The notes beneath the pieces were generated by a model, which was not told the origin of the DNA, ran no database searches, and was given only the letters and a program-made list of their open reading frames with translations. The position numbers were made by a program, and so were the translations under genes. Shown here piece after piece: positions 43,856 to 54,536 of a stretch of DNA of 64,000 nucleotides. Source of the DNA: Stutzerimonas kunmingensis (GTDB taxonomy: Bacteria; Pseudomonadota; Gammaproteobacteria; Pseudomonadales; Pseudomonadaceae). Numbering within the stretch: the first letter of the stretch is position 1; every line of letters starts with the position of its first letter. Location of the stretch: positions 62,001 to 126,000 of the forward strand of contig NZ_JACXXG010000001.1 of NCBI RefSeq assembly GCF_014764705.1. The letters run 5' to 3'.

Positions 43856-45694
43856 CTACAGCGACTTCCAGAGTGAGTCAAAATCTTCATCCCCGCCCGC
43901 AGTGTGGGTTTTCCAGCCTGTGACAGGCGTCTCTCGCTCCGGTGCGACCTGGCCCAGGGAGCGGTATTCGAACTGATTGTAGTTGCCGGTAGCCGCACGG
44001 CGTTGGTTCAGCACGGCGCGCTCTTCCTCGCCGTTACGGTTGATCTGAACCTTGTGCCCCTCCTGGAAAGGCAGGCGTGGCGCGATCAGGGTTGCCGGCT
44101 GGGAGATCGCGGCGATCTCCGGCAACAGAAGGGCGCGCAGGTACTCACTGCCCTGGTCGACCTTGCGCAGCAGGCGCAGACCACAGGGCTTGGCCTGCGG
44201 TGCGATCAGTTCGATGCCCAGCTGCGTGCCGCCGCCGCGTACCTGGCGAATCCAGCGCACCACGGCGACGCTCCAGGTTTGCCCGGTGTCTTCGCGCAGT
44301 CCCAACAGCTCGCCGGTCTGCAGCAGGCTGGGCACCTCGCCTTCCCAGGCCAGGCAGTAACCGCCGGGGCTATGGTCCACCAGCTGGACCTGATAGATCG
44401 GATGATCTTCGCTGCTGGTGGACTTACCTTTCGTCGATGCAGATGCGGCTGCTCTGGTCGCCGGCGTTGCGCGTGAAACATCGGGTCTGACGAACTCGAT
44501 ATGGTCGCTGTCCGGCAGGCGTTCGATGCTGTTGCTCTGTGCATCGAATGCGTTGGCCCAGACATCCGCGGCGCCGTTGTGCAGCTTGAACACGGCTCGA
44601 TTCGAGGTGCCGGGCAGTTCGAGCACTTCGTTGAAGGCGCGCTGACCGGCGAGTTGATAGTGCAGCGCGGTCATGCCGATACACAGCGCCAGCGTGCCCT
44701 TTGCCGGCGTGCGCTGGAAGGTTCGTTCGGAGATGGCGCCCCAGGCCGAGTTCAGGTGGCGCAGCAGATCGTCGTCCAGTCCTGCGGCGGCTGGCAGACG
44801 GCTCAGCCGGCGGTTGTCGGGCGCCAGGCGCAGGTGCTCATCGATCATGCCGACCAGCATCCGGGTATCAATGCCGAGCAGGTTCTGCTGATTTCTGTCG
44901 GGAAACAGCGAACGGTAGCGCGGCGGCCCGTCCACCAGCGGAGACAGGAGGAAAAGGCTGCTGGCGGCGCTGGCCGCCTGGATCTGCGCCATGGCGCCCC
45001 AGGCCTCCAGTGCTGCGGCCAGCTTGACGATGCTCTGCTGACGCAACTGATTGCAGCGCGCGCAACCGAGCAGCAGCGCTGCGAGGTAGCTCTGCTCAGC
45101 GGTGAGATCCTTGGAGTATCGCGCCAGCGGATCGCGCAGCAGCAGGCGCTCGGTGCCATGCTCGACTGCCAGCTGATAGAGCTGGTGCAGCTCGAGCCAC
45201 AACCCGGCAGCAGCCGGGCTGTAGAGCTGGGTGGAGCGGATCAGCAAGGCGCCGAGGCTGTGAATGGCGCGTTGCAGGGCGATCGATAGCAGCTGATGTC
45301 GGTCGCGCTCGGGCTGGGATACCACGCGCACCACGATCAACTTGTAGCCGACCGCCAGGTGATTCTGCAGCGCCTGACAGAGACCGGCGACCTTGCGCGG
45401 TCGCTCGCTGAGCACGATGGGCTGGTTGACGAAGTGCTTTTCCAGCTGGGTGCAGACGAACTGCACGTCCGGCCGCAGCAGTTCCAGCATCTGCAGGCGG
45501 GTTTCCGTGGCGATTCGCAGTTGATTGAGTTCGATCAGCGCCTGGTAGAGCTGGCGAGCGGTTTCGCCGATGTTGGCTTTCGGCAAGCCGGCAAGCCAGC
45601 CGGTTACGCCGCGCACGCTGGCGTCGCAGAAGGACAGGGTCTGCCGGGTGGGCGCTGGTGCGCGCAACAGCAGATGATGGCTCTGTCTATCCAA
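43856..45694 (-). CDS. PilZ-like domain protein, conserved partner of fimX
   Basis: 612 residues. A long helical N-terminal part (ETARQLYQALIELNQLRIATETRLQMLELLRP, LSIALQRAIHSLGALLIRS) occupies about residues 1-400. Near 440-530 a beta-rich module with YQVQLVDHSPGGYCLAWEGEVP, LLGLREDTGQTWSVAVVRWIRQ and LGIELIAPQA resembles a PilZ domain, although the RxxxR c-di-GMP motif is not clear. It lies upstream of fimX on the same strand with 61 bp between them, so it is probably co-transcribed. A role in c-di-GMP output is inferred from this. Confidence 0.7.
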   Translation of the reverse strand: MDRQSHHLLLRAPAPTRQTLSFCDASVRGVTGWLAGLPKANIGETARQLYQALIELNQLRIATETRLQMLELLRPDVQFVCTQLEKHFVNQPIVLSERPRKVAGLCQALQNHLAVGYKLIVVRVVSQPERDRHQLLSIALQRAIHSLGALLIRSTQLYSPAAAGLWLELHQLYQLAVEHGTERLLLRDPLARYSKDLTAEQSYLAALLLGCARCNQLRQQSIVKLAAALEAWGAMAQIQAASAASSLFLLSPLVDGPPRYRSLFPDRNQQNLLGIDTRMLVGMIDEHLRLAPDNRRLSRLPAAAGLDDDLLRHLNSAWGAISERTFQRTPAKGTLALCIGMTALHYQLAGQRAFNEVLELPGTSNRAVFKLHNGAADVWANAFDAQSNSIERLPDSDHIEFVRPDVSRATPATRAAASASTKGKSTSSEDHPIYQVQLVDHSPGGYCLAWEGEVPSLLQTGELLGLREDTGQTWSVAVVRWIRQVRGGGTQLGIELIAPQAKPCGLRLLRKVDQGSEYLRALLLPEIAAISQPATLIAPRLPFQEGHKVQINRNGEEERAVLNQRRAATGNYNQFEYRSLGQVAPERETPVTGWKTHTAGGDEDFDSLWKSL

Positions 45695-45790
45695 ACGGTT
45701 GGCTCCGCGGCGGTCAGGGCATGATTAATGAGAACTCTATCAATATCTGCCGCAGCGGGCAGGACTGAATGATGGCTTCATGATATTAGC

Positions 45791-45823
45791 CGACGTTCGG
45801 CAGTTATGGGCTGCCGAACGTCG
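45791..45823 (-). terminator. Terminator downstream of psd
   Basis: CGACGTTCGGCAG and CTGCCGAACGTCG form a perfect 13-bp stem around a 7-base loop, 13 bp past the psd stop on the minus strand. No U-run follows, so its efficiency is uncertain. Confidence 0.65.
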
Positions 45824-45835
45824 CGGGGGCGGGAA

Positions 45836-46729
45836 TCAGAGGGTTTCGAGCGGGTCGGCGACGGTTGGGCTGAGCGTCGCCTGGCCCAGCGCTTCGCCCA
45901 TCCACACGGGGCTCAGCGGCCCCAGTTGTTCAGCCCAGCGCACCTGTTCCGGCCCGAACAGCAGAATCACCGTCGAACCCAGCTTGAAACGGCCCATCTC
46001 GGCGCCTTTCTCAAGGTGGATGGGCGCACGCGCCGCTTCGTCGTAACGGAAGGTCTTCAAGGTACGCTTGGGTGGTGTGACCAGACCGGCCCAGACGGTC
46101 TCGATGCTGGCGACGATCATCGCGCCGACCAGCACCATGGCCATCGGCCCGTGCTCGGTATCGAACAGGCAGACCACCCGCTCGTTGCGCGCGAACAGCT
46201 CCGGCACGCCCTGCGCCGTGACCGTGTTGACCGAGAAGATGCGCCCCGGCACGTAGACCATTTCCCGCAGCGTGCCGCTGACCGGCATATGCACGCGGTG
46301 ATAATCCTTGGGCGAGAGGTAGACCGTGGCGAACGCGCCGCCCATGAACGGAGCAGCGCGTTCGTGATCGCCGCCAAGCAGCTCCATGGCGCTGTAACTG
46401 TGGCCCTTGGCCTGGAAGATACGGCCTTGTTCTATCCGGCCCAGCTGGCTGATGGCGCCGTCGCAGGGGTTGAGGATGGCGCCCGGAGTCTGATCCAGCG
46501 GGCGGGCACCGTCTCTCAATGCGCGGGTGAAGAAGGCATTGAAGTGCTCGTAGTCCGTGGGCTCCTCGACCTGGGCCTCGCGCATGTCGACCTGAAAATG
46601 CCGAACGAACCACTTGATGAAGGTGTTCTTCACCCACGGCAGCCGGCACTCGGCCAGGCAGCCAGCCAGGCGGGAGATGAGGTGATGGGGCAGCACGTAC
46701 TGGCTGATGACGAACAGGCGATCTTTCAT
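45836..46729 (-). CDS. psd: Phosphatidylserine decarboxylase
   Basis: ATG 46729, preceded by AAAAGGA with a 6-base gap, is preferred over 46744. The 297-residue membrane-associated proenzyme makes phosphatidylethanolamine. [25 protein letters not shown] (with the catalytic Asp region), [18 protein letters not shown] and, near residue 250, FKLGST, where self-cleavage between Gly and Ser makes the pyruvoyl group. The rhdA stop lies just upstream, 12 bp before this start. rhdA and psd adjacency is conserved in pseudomonads. Confidence 0.95.
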   Translation of the reverse strand: MKDRLFVISQYVLPHHLISRLAGCLAECRLPWVKNTFIKWFVRHFQVDMREAQVEEPTDYEHFNAFFTRALRDGARPLDQTPGAILNPCDGAISQLGRIEQGRIFQAKGHSYSAMELLGGDHERAAPFMGGAFATVYLSPKDYHRVHMPVSGTLREMVYVPGRIFSVNTVTAQGVPELFARNERVVCLFDTEHGPMAMVLVGAMIVASIETVWAGLVTPPKRTLKTFRYDEAARAPIHLEKGAEMGRFKLGSTVILLFGPEQVRWAEQLGPLSPVWMGEALGQATLSPTVADPLETL

Positions 46730-46740
46730 GTGGGTCCTTT

Positions 46741-47568
46741 TCATTGCTGCACCGGTGTATCAGGCAGGTTGCCCCATTCGGACCAGGAGCCGGCATAGCC
46801 CTTGACGCGTGGGTAGCCGAGTGCCTTGGCCAGGAGGTAGGTGAGGCCGGAGCGATGATGGGTGTGGCAGTGGGTTACGACTTCCTTTTCCGGGACGATG
46901 CCCAGTGCCTCCAATTGCTCGGCGATGTCCTCGCGGATTCGGAGGTCGCGAGCACGGTCCATGGCGGCGGTCCACTCGAAGTTGATTGCCCCGGGTATGT
47001 GGCCGCCCCGCGCGGCAAAGAGTTTTTCGCCACGGAATTCGGCCGGCGAGCGCGCGTCCCAGATCACCAGATCGTCTGCGCCGAGGCGGCTTTCGATGTA
47101 GCTGCGGGTCGCGATTGGGGCGGGGTCCAGCGTCAGGTTCGGCAGGCCGGGCGCCGCCTCGGGTACCTGCTGGGTCAGCGGTCGCGCCTCGCCGAGCCAG
47201 GCGTGCAGCCCGCCGTTGAGGTAGTGGTAGTGGTGATGGCCGATCACGTCGAGCAGCCAGATGAAACGACCGGCCCAGCCGCCGCCTTCGTCGTCATACA
47301 CCACGTACACCGCGTCGTGCCGATGACCCAGTGCGCCGAACAATCGCTGCAGTTGCGCAATATCCGGAAGCAATCCCGGTGCTGGCGGCTGGCCGAGCTG
47401 GGTCTGTTTGGGATCGACGAAGCGAGCGCCCGGCAGGTGGCCTTCGGCATAACGGGCGGCGCTGGTCAGGTCGACCAGAATCAGCTCCGGCGCGTCCAGG
47501 CGTGCGGCCAGGTCGGCTGGCTCGATCACCAGCGGCAGGTTGGAAAAGGCAGACACGGCAGCCCTCAT
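46741..47568 (-). CDS. rhdA: Thiosulfate sulfurtransferase (rhodanese)
   Basis: 275 residues with two rhodanese domains. The second holds the active-site loop [10 protein letters not shown], with Cys234 accepting the persulfide; Azotobacter RhdA has the same CxTHHRSG type. [26 protein letters not shown] precedes it. The enzyme moves sulfur from thiosulfate to acceptors such as cyanide or iron-sulfur assembly proteins. It precedes psd on the same strand. Confidence 0.9.
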   Translation of the reverse strand: MRAAVSAFSNLPLVIEPADLAARLDAPELILVDLTSAARYAEGHLPGARFVDPKQTQLGQPPAPGLLPDIAQLQRLFGALGHRHDAVYVVYDDEGGGWAGRFIWLLDVIGHHHYHYLNGGLHAWLGEARPLTQQVPEAAPGLPNLTLDPAPIATRSYIESRLGADDLVIWDARSPAEFRGEKLFAARGGHIPGAINFEWTAAMDRARDLRIREDIAEQLEALGIVPEKEVVTHCHTHHRSGLTYLLAKALGYPRVKGYAGSWSEWGNLPDTPVQQ

Positions 47569-47603
47569 CTAGTCGTAGAAGGGGCGAAGTCTAGCGAAAA
47601 AGC

Positions 47604-49118
47604 TCAGACCCCGCGCCTGCTGAAGGTAGCCAATGCGCGCTCGATGCACTGCGTTGTTTTAGCGAATGTTTGCAGGGTAGTGTCGGAGAAGGGCGCGCCG
47701 TTCTGGTCGGAAACCACCAGCATCAGCACGCGCCCGTCGATGCCCAGCGAGCGCAACAGCAGATGTTCGCCGCTGAAAAGCGCTTTCAGGCTGCCGGGCA
47801 GCAAGGCCGAGAACTGTGCCATGTTGGCCGGCTGCAGGCGCAGCTGTGCCGGTTTTTCCAGCAGGCGGCGCACGATCTGGCTCTGCTCGGGGGTGAGGGT
47901 AAGTCGCGCAGCATCGCTTGGCAGGCCGGCCGATTGCTGGGCGACCAGGCGGTTCTGCTTTCGGTCGAACAGCAACACCAGTGCGCGCTGCATGCCTGCG
48001 CAGGCAAGGGCTTGGCTGGCGGTAGCGGTCAGCTGCAAGACGTTGCTGAACGGCGTCGGCTCGCTGAGCAGGCGGCGACAGTGCTCGCGCCATTCGGCCA
48101 GATCGGCGTCGCTTGCTACTGGCGCAGCACGCAACACCTGAAAGCGGGTACCGGTAGGCCACAGCAGGCCTTGAGCCGGATGCCAGAGATCGGTCCGGCC
48201 GATCTCCCGGGCGCTGGTCGCCGCCTGCTGGTGCACCATCTGCTCCAGATCGGCGAGCGACACCTGCAGATACAAACCGGCCAGGCGCTGCCAGCGCAGG
48301 CTGTGTACGCCGCTCCAGCTATGGTGCGAGGACAGTGCCAGGCCGTTGGCCAGCACGATGGTGTTGCTCGGCAGCGTCAGCCAGCGGCGCAGGTCGGGGT
48401 CGGCGTCGAGCATCTGCTGCTGATGCAGCGGGTGCTCGTTGTCGTGGGCAATATGCAGGGCCTTGATCAGGCGCCGCCGATCGGTGCCCAGCAGGCGATA
48501 ACCCTGAATGATCCAGTCCGGCAGCCGCCAATGCTCAGCAAGCCTTAGGCACAGCTCCAGCAGGGATACGCCGAGCAGCTCGCGCTCGACCCTGCTGGCC
48601 GGCTCGCCCTTGACCAGTACCCGCTGCTCCCAACTGTCGAGCAGATGCGGATAGGCGCCTATCAGCGCCCAGGCGGGAGACAGGAACAGCAGGCTGCCCC
48701 AGTGGATGTCCTGCCACAGTCGTGCGAGGCGGGCGGCGAACAGTCCGTTGGCCTGCTGGCTGGCGTGGCGGCTGATTAATACCAGTTGCCGCAGCGGCTG
48801 CGGCATGTCGGCGGCCTCCATGGCCGGAATGCGCGCCAGCAGCGCTTCGGCGCGCTGCAGGCCGATGCGGCTGAGCGCGACCTCCAGGCTCTCGGCCGGC
48901 TGGCTGTCGCCGATGCCTCGATTGGCCTCCTGGATGAAACGCAGCGCCAGCACGGGGCTGTCCTGAATAAGTTCGGCGATCTGCCGCATCGACTTGCTGC
49001 TGTCGCGCAGCGCCAGTCGCACCTTGCCGTGAACCGAGGCAAACGCGGGCAGTGGGGCATCGTCGAGGGCTTTGATCCAGGCAGGTATCGTGCGTGGCAG
49101 CGGAGGTGTGGTGGTCAT
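47604..49118 (-). CDS. HDOD domain protein
   Basis: 504 residues. The first half (about 20-260) is an HDOD-type helical domain: LPAFASVHGKVRLALRDSSKSMRQIAELIQDSPVLALRFIQEANR and ESLEVALSRIGLQRAEALLARIP. The second half resembles a GAF-like sensor (QALACAGMQRALVLLFDRKQNRLVAQQ). The HD metal residues are not expected in HDOD proteins and are not seen. HDOD proteins act as signalling adaptors. The gene lies between rhdA and the divergent motA, as in related pseudomonads. Confidence 0.75.
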   Translation of the reverse strand: MTTTPPLPRTIPAWIKALDDAPLPAFASVHGKVRLALRDSSKSMRQIAELIQDSPVLALRFIQEANRGIGDSQPAESLEVALSRIGLQRAEALLARIPAMEAADMPQPLRQLVLISRHASQQANGLFAARLARLWQDIHWGSLLFLSPAWALIGAYPHLLDSWEQRVLVKGEPASRVERELLGVSLLELCLRLAEHWRLPDWIIQGYRLLGTDRRRLIKALHIAHDNEHPLHQQQMLDADPDLRRWLTLPSNTIVLANGLALSSHHSWSGVHSLRWQRLAGLYLQVSLADLEQMVHQQAATSAREIGRTDLWHPAQGLLWPTGTRFQVLRAAPVASDADLAEWREHCRRLLSEPTPFSNVLQLTATASQALACAGMQRALVLLFDRKQNRLVAQQSAGLPSDAARLTLTPEQSQIVRRLLEKPAQLRLQPANMAQFSALLPGSLKALFSGEHLLLRSLGIDGRVLMLVVSDQNGAPFSDTTLQTFAKTTQCIERALATFSRRGV

Positions 49119-49147
49119 GGCCGAACTAGCTTTTCATCGGGATGGCC

Positions 49148-49174
49148 TTTAGTCTGGCGCAAAAGTTCCGATAA
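49148..49174 (+). promoter_or_regulatory. Candidate flagellar sigma-28 (FliA) promoter upstream of motA
   Basis: TTTAGTCT and TCCGATAA are separated by exactly 11 bases, against the FliA consensus TAAAGTTT-N11-GCCGATAA. The -10 half matches at 7 of 8 positions and the -35 half at 5 of 8. The distance to the motA start is 112 bp. Confidence 0.4.
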
Positions 49175-49285
49175 CCAGAACAATTCTTCCAACATTCCTT
49201 TCGCAAGGTCGTCTGGTGGCGATTCTGGGCGTTTATTTGCCCTTGATCCGGACGGCTCGTAACCAGGTTTTAGACGTACCTCCTT

Positions 49286-50137
49286 ATGGTCAAAATAATC
49301 GGGATTATCGTCGTGTTCGCCAGCGTGCTGGGCGGGTTCGTGCTCTCTGGCGGCAAGATCGGCGCGCTCATCCATCCGTTCGAGGTGATGATCATCGGTG
49401 GTGCGGCGCTGGGCGGTTTTCTGCAGGCCAACCCCGCCAGCACCACCATGCTGGTGTTCAAAAAATCGCTGAAGATGTTCAGCACCCGTTTTACCCATAC
49501 CTATTATCTGGAAGTGCTCAGCCTGCTCTACTCGATCCTCAACAAGAGTCGTCGTGAAGGGATGATGGCCATTGAAGCTGACCTGGAAGATCCCGCCGCC
49601 AGTCCGCTGTTCAGCAAGTACCCGGGCTTCCTGCAGGACGAGCGTATGACCGCGTTCACCTGCGATTACCTGCGCATCATGTCGTCGGGCAACATGGCGC
49701 CCCATGAGCTCGAAGGCCTGTTCGACATGGAGCTGAACAGCCTGAAGGAAGAGCTCGAGCATCCCTCCCACGCAGTCAGCAAAATCGCCGACGGTTTGCC
49801 AGCAATGGGTATCGTTGCGGCGGTGCTGGGTATCGTGATCACCATGTCCATCCTGGCCGAAGCCGATAACGCGATGATCGGTTACAAGGTCGGCTCGGCG
49901 CTGGTAGGGACTTTCCTCGGAATCCTCGCTTCCTACGGCTTCTTCGGCCCGCTGGCCGCGGCGTTGGAGCACGATGCCAAGGAAGAGCTGAACGTTTACG
50001 AGGCGATCAAGGCGACGCTGGTTGCCTCGGCCTCCGGCATGCCGCCGACGCTGGCCGTCGAGTTCGGGCGCAAGGTTCTTTATCCCGCCCACCGCCCGAG
50101 CTTCGCCGAGCTCGAACAAGCCATGCGTGGCGCCTAA
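49286..50137 (+). CDS. motA: Flagellar motor stator protein MotA
   Basis: 283 residues with four membrane segments: near residues 2-22, 32-50, 170-190 and 200-222. A cytoplasmic loop between segments 2 and 3 carries the charged residues that touch FliG. LPAMGIVAAVLGIVITM is the third segment. With MotB it forms the proton-driven stator. No Shine-Dalgarno sequence is visible before ATG 49286 (the preceding bases read TACCTCCTT), which is unusual. The motB start follows 9 bp after the stop. Confidence 0.95.
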   Translation: MVKIIGIIVVFASVLGGFVLSGGKIGALIHPFEVMIIGGAALGGFLQANPASTTMLVFKKSLKMFSTRFTHTYYLEVLSLLYSILNKSRREGMMAIEADLEDPAASPLFSKYPGFLQDERMTAFTCDYLRIMSSGNMAPHELEGLFDMELNSLKEELEHPSHAVSKIADGLPAMGIVAAVLGIVITMSILAEADNAMIGYKVGSALVGTFLGILASYGFFGPLAAALEHDAKEELNVYEAIKATLVASASGMPPTLAVEFGRKVLYPAHRPSFAELEQAMRGA

Positions 50138-50146
50138 AGGTTCACC

Positions 50147-51148
50147 ATGGACAACACCCAACCGATCATCGTCAAGCGGGTCAAGAAGGTCGCTGGCGGT
50201 CATCACGGCGGCGCCTGGAAGATCGCGTTTGCCGACTTCGCAACGGCGATGATGGCGTTCTTTCTGGTGATGTGGCTGATGAGCTCGGCCACGCCGGAGC
50301 AGAAGAAGCTTATCTCAGGCTACTTTCAGGACCCGATCGGCTTCACCGAGAGCGCCAGCCCGCATGTGATCGATCTGGGCGGCACGCCGACGCCATCGCC
50401 GGATCGCACCCTCAACCCGGAGCTGGAACCAGCCCAGAGCGAGGCGCAGATCGACGCCCAGCAGGCCGAGACCTTCGCTGAGCAGATCGAGCGCGAACGC
50501 CTCGAGCTGCTGCTCCAGGAGCTGCAGAACAAGGTTGATGAGAACCCCGAACTGCAGAAGTTCAAGGACCAGATCCTTTTCGAAATCACCCAGGACGGCC
50601 TGCGCATCCAGATCATGGATGCCGAGAACCGGCCCATGTTCGCCCTCGGTAGCGCCCAGTTGCAGCCCTACTTCGAAGACATCCTGCTGGCGCTGGTCGA
50701 CACCATCGCCGCGGTGCCGAACAAAATCAGCGTTAGCGGCCACACCGATGCGAAGCCTTTCTCGGGGCGCAGCGACTTCGGCAACTGGGAGCTTTCTGCC
50801 GGGCGTGCCAACGCTGCACGCCGCACGCTGGTGATCGGTGGTTACCCGGAAGATCAGATCGCGCGGGTAGTGGGCTACGCCTCGTCCGCGCTGTTCGATC
50901 GCAAGGACCCGCTCAATCCGGTCAACCGACGCATCGATATTCTGGTGCTGACCAAGAAGGCGCAGCGTTCGATCGAGGATGAGCAGCCCGCTGCCACGGA
51001 TTCGACCGGTGCTGCCGAAGGCGAAGTTGCGCCATCTGGCGGCGCGGCGCCGGCTGGGGAGGAGCCGTTACAGCCGGAGCAACTGCGGGAGAGGTTGAAC
51101 ATCTTCGAAGATGGCGTGCTGCAGTTCAGTCAGCCCGGCGAGGGCTGA
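50147..51148 (+). CDS. motB: Flagellar motor stator protein MotB
   Basis: 333 residues. One membrane segment follows the short cytoplasmic tail; it contains FADFATAMMAFFLVMWLM, whose Asp is the proton-accepting residue. A plug/linker region follows, then a peptidoglycan-binding OmpA-like domain near 195-275 (SGHTDAKPFSGRSDFGNWELSAGRANAARR). The C-terminal tail is rich in Pro, Glu and Ala. The stop lies only 8 bp from the rsgA stop on the other strand. Confidence 0.95.
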   Translation: MDNTQPIIVKRVKKVAGGHHGGAWKIAFADFATAMMAFFLVMWLMSSATPEQKKLISGYFQDPIGFTESASPHVIDLGGTPTPSPDRTLNPELEPAQSEAQIDAQQAETFAEQIERERLELLLQELQNKVDENPELQKFKDQILFEITQDGLRIQIMDAENRPMFALGSAQLQPYFEDILLALVDTIAAVPNKISVSGHTDAKPFSGRSDFGNWELSAGRANAARRTLVIGGYPEDQIARVVGYASSALFDRKDPLNPVNRRIDILVLTKKAQRSIEDEQPAATDSTGAAEGEVAPSGGAAPAGEEPLQPEQLRERLNIFEDGVLQFSQPGEG

Positions 51149-51156
51149 GCGCCAGA

Positions 51157-52188
51157 TCAGTAATCCGGTTCTGGCAGGCTGCTGAGAATGTGTCGGTAAC
51201 TGCTCATGCGCTGCGGCTGGATGCGCCCGTCCTCCAGCGCCTGGAGCAGGGCGCAGCCGGGCTCGCGATCATGCTTGCAGTCGCGGAAGCGGCAGTGCCC
51301 GAGCAGATCCTGGAATTCGATGAAGCCCGCTTCGACGTCTGCGCGACTGACGTGGCCTAAGCCGAATTCGCGGATGCCGGGGGAGTCGATCAGCTCGCCG
51401 CCACCGGGAAAGTGGAACAGACGTGCCGTGGTGGTGGTGTGGGTACCCTTGCCGGTCATTTCCGACAGCGCCCCGACGCGGGTGTCGACGCCCGGCAACA
51501 GGCTGTTCACCAGCGAAGACTTGCCCACCCCGGATTGCCCGACGAAGACGCTGACGTGGCCGTCGAGCCGCGCCTTGAGCGCTTCCATGCCGCCACCACC
51601 GTGGGCCGAGACTTCCAGCAGCGGATAGTTCAGCTGCCGATAGACTTCCAGCAGGCGATTCAGCGCGGCTTCGTTCTGCTCGTCGATCAAGTCGACCTTG
51701 TTCAACAGCAGCAATGGCGTGATGCCGGCGTGCTCCGCGGCGACCAGATAGCGGTCGATCAGGTTGGCGTGGGGCTCCGGTAGCGGCGCGAAGACGATGA
51801 CGATCAGGTCGACGTTCGCCGCCACCGGCTTGAGCTGGCCACGGGTATCCGGGCGGCAGAGTTCCGAATGTCGCGGCAGCTGCGCAACGATGACACCGAT
51901 GCCCTGATTGCCCGGGCGCCAGACCACACGATCGCCGGTGACCAGTGCCGGCAGGTTGGCGCGCAGGTGGCAGCGAAAGACCTGCCCGCTGTGTTCGCCT
52001 TCCAGCGCTTCCACCTCGACCTGCACGCCGAAATGCGCGATGACCAGTCCGGTCTGCTCCGGGCCAAGATCGCCGCCTTCGAGCTCTTCGAGTGCACGAC
52101 TTTCGCGACGCGCGGCGCGGGCGGCGCGCTCTTCCTGGATTTTCTCGATACGCCAGTTCTGCCGGCGGTTGAGTTGGCGTTTGGCCAT
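51157..52188 (-). CDS. rsgA: Small-ribosomal-subunit biogenesis GTPase RsgA
   Basis: 343 residues, circularly permuted GTPase. An N-terminal basic tail and OB fold precede the G domain, where the motifs appear in the order NKVD (G4, near 167), GQSGVGKSS (G1, near 225), TTTA and DSPG (G3, near 275). The C-terminal zinc finger is [14 protein letters not shown]. RsgA helps mature the 30S subunit. It is convergent with motB. Confidence 0.95.
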   Translation of the reverse strand: MAKRQLNRRQNWRIEKIQEERAARAARRESRALEELEGGDLGPEQTGLVIAHFGVQVEVEALEGEHSGQVFRCHLRANLPALVTGDRVVWRPGNQGIGVIVAQLPRHSELCRPDTRGQLKPVAANVDLIVIVFAPLPEPHANLIDRYLVAAEHAGITPLLLLNKVDLIDEQNEAALNRLLEVYRQLNYPLLEVSAHGGGGMEALKARLDGHVSVFVGQSGVGKSSLVNSLLPGVDTRVGALSEMTGKGTHTTTTARLFHFPGGGELIDSPGIREFGLGHVSRADVEAGFIEFQDLLGHCRFRDCKHDREPGCALLQALEDGRIQPQRMSSYRHILSSLPEPDY

Positions 52189-52311
52189 GAATTCGGGCGT
52201 CTCTGAGGTTGGTGAGCGAGTCTAGCATGCTGCAACCCGCCCACTTCGGCCTGTATCGCGCTGAAGCCGGAGGGTTAGACTGGCGCTCCTTCACCCGTTC
52301 GATTGTCGGTC

Positions 52312-53689
<1,378 letters not shown>

Positions 53690-53762
53690 AAGGGGCGTTA
53701 ACGCCTGACGCGTTTGGGGATCGTAGGGTGGGTCACGCTTCACCGATCCACCGACGAGGCCA

Positions 53763-53788
53763 GGTGGATGTTAAAAGCGACATCCACC
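53763..53788. terminator. Terminator-like hairpin between orn and a convergent gene
   Basis: GGTGGATGT pairs with ACATCCACC around an 8-base loop. A related GTAGGGTGGGT stretch lies 40 bp before it, a repeat style common between Pseudomonas genes. Confidence 0.55.
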
Positions 53789-53875
53789 CTGCGTCACTGA
53801 TGATGATCGTGAGAGCGATGCCACAGCGTCGTCCATCCAGTGGTCAATCGCCGCCTTTTGGCAAGGCGCCGACAG

Positions 53876-54517
53876 TCATTTCCCCAATTTGCGCAGCTCG
53901 TCCGATTCGACGATGCGCACGCCGTCGCCTTCTTCCAGCGCCAGTCGCCACAGCGCGCGGGCGAGGGTGCAGGTCTCGATGCCGTGGTACTTGCCCGGCA
54001 GCAGCTGCGACAGGGGCGCCGCGATGCGTTCGCTCAACCGCGGCTCCAAGCGTGGGCCGATCAGTTGAGAGGGGCGGGCGATGGTCAGCTGTGGCCAGTC
54101 CTGCTGCTGCAATGCCGCCTCCATTTCGCCTTTGACCTTGAGGTAGAAGATCGAACTGTCCGGGTTGGCCCCCAGCGAGCTGATCACCAGCAGGTGACGC
54201 GCGCCCATCTCCTTAGTCCGGCGGGCAAACGCCAGCACCAGATCATGATCGATGGCGCGGAACGCCTCCTGGCCACCGGCCTGCTTTAGCGTGCTGCCCA
54301 GGCAGCAGAAGGCCGTGTCGATCTCGCCGCCCAGCGTTGGCAGCAACGCCAGCAGCTCTCCGACCGGGTTTTCCAGGCGCTGATGGGCCGCCAATGGCCT
54401 GCGTGTGGGCGCCAGCACGCGTTCGACGGTGGGTTCGTTGAGCAGGCGATCGAGCAGGTGCTCGCCAGTGAGTCCGGTGGCGCCGGCAAGCAGAATGCGC
54501 TGTGGCGTCAAATACAT
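53876..54517 (-). CDS. NAD(P)H-binding atypical SDR (oxidoreductase HTATIP2-like)
   Basis: ATG 54517, with AGGAG 7 bases before it, gives 213 residues. The N-terminus reads [20 protein letters not shown], an NAD(P) binding loop. [52 protein letters not shown] and [13 protein letters not shown] follow, as in the HTATIP2/TIP30-like group. The tail ends in [11 protein letters not shown]. No classical catalytic Tyr-x3-Lys is present, although YLKVKGEME sits in its place. Substrate unknown. Confidence 0.82.
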   Translation of the reverse strand: MYLTPQRILLAGATGLTGEHLLDRLLNEPTVERVLAPTRRPLAAHQRLENPVGELLALLPTLGGEIDTAFCCLGSTLKQAGGQEAFRAIDHDLVLAFARRTKEMGARHLLVISSLGANPDSSIFYLKVKGEMEAALQQQDWPQLTIARPSQLIGPRLEPRLSERIAAPLSQLLPGKYHGIETCTLARALWRLALEEGDGVRIVESDELRKLGK

Positions 54518-54536
54518 GGTCTTGCTCCTGTGGCGA

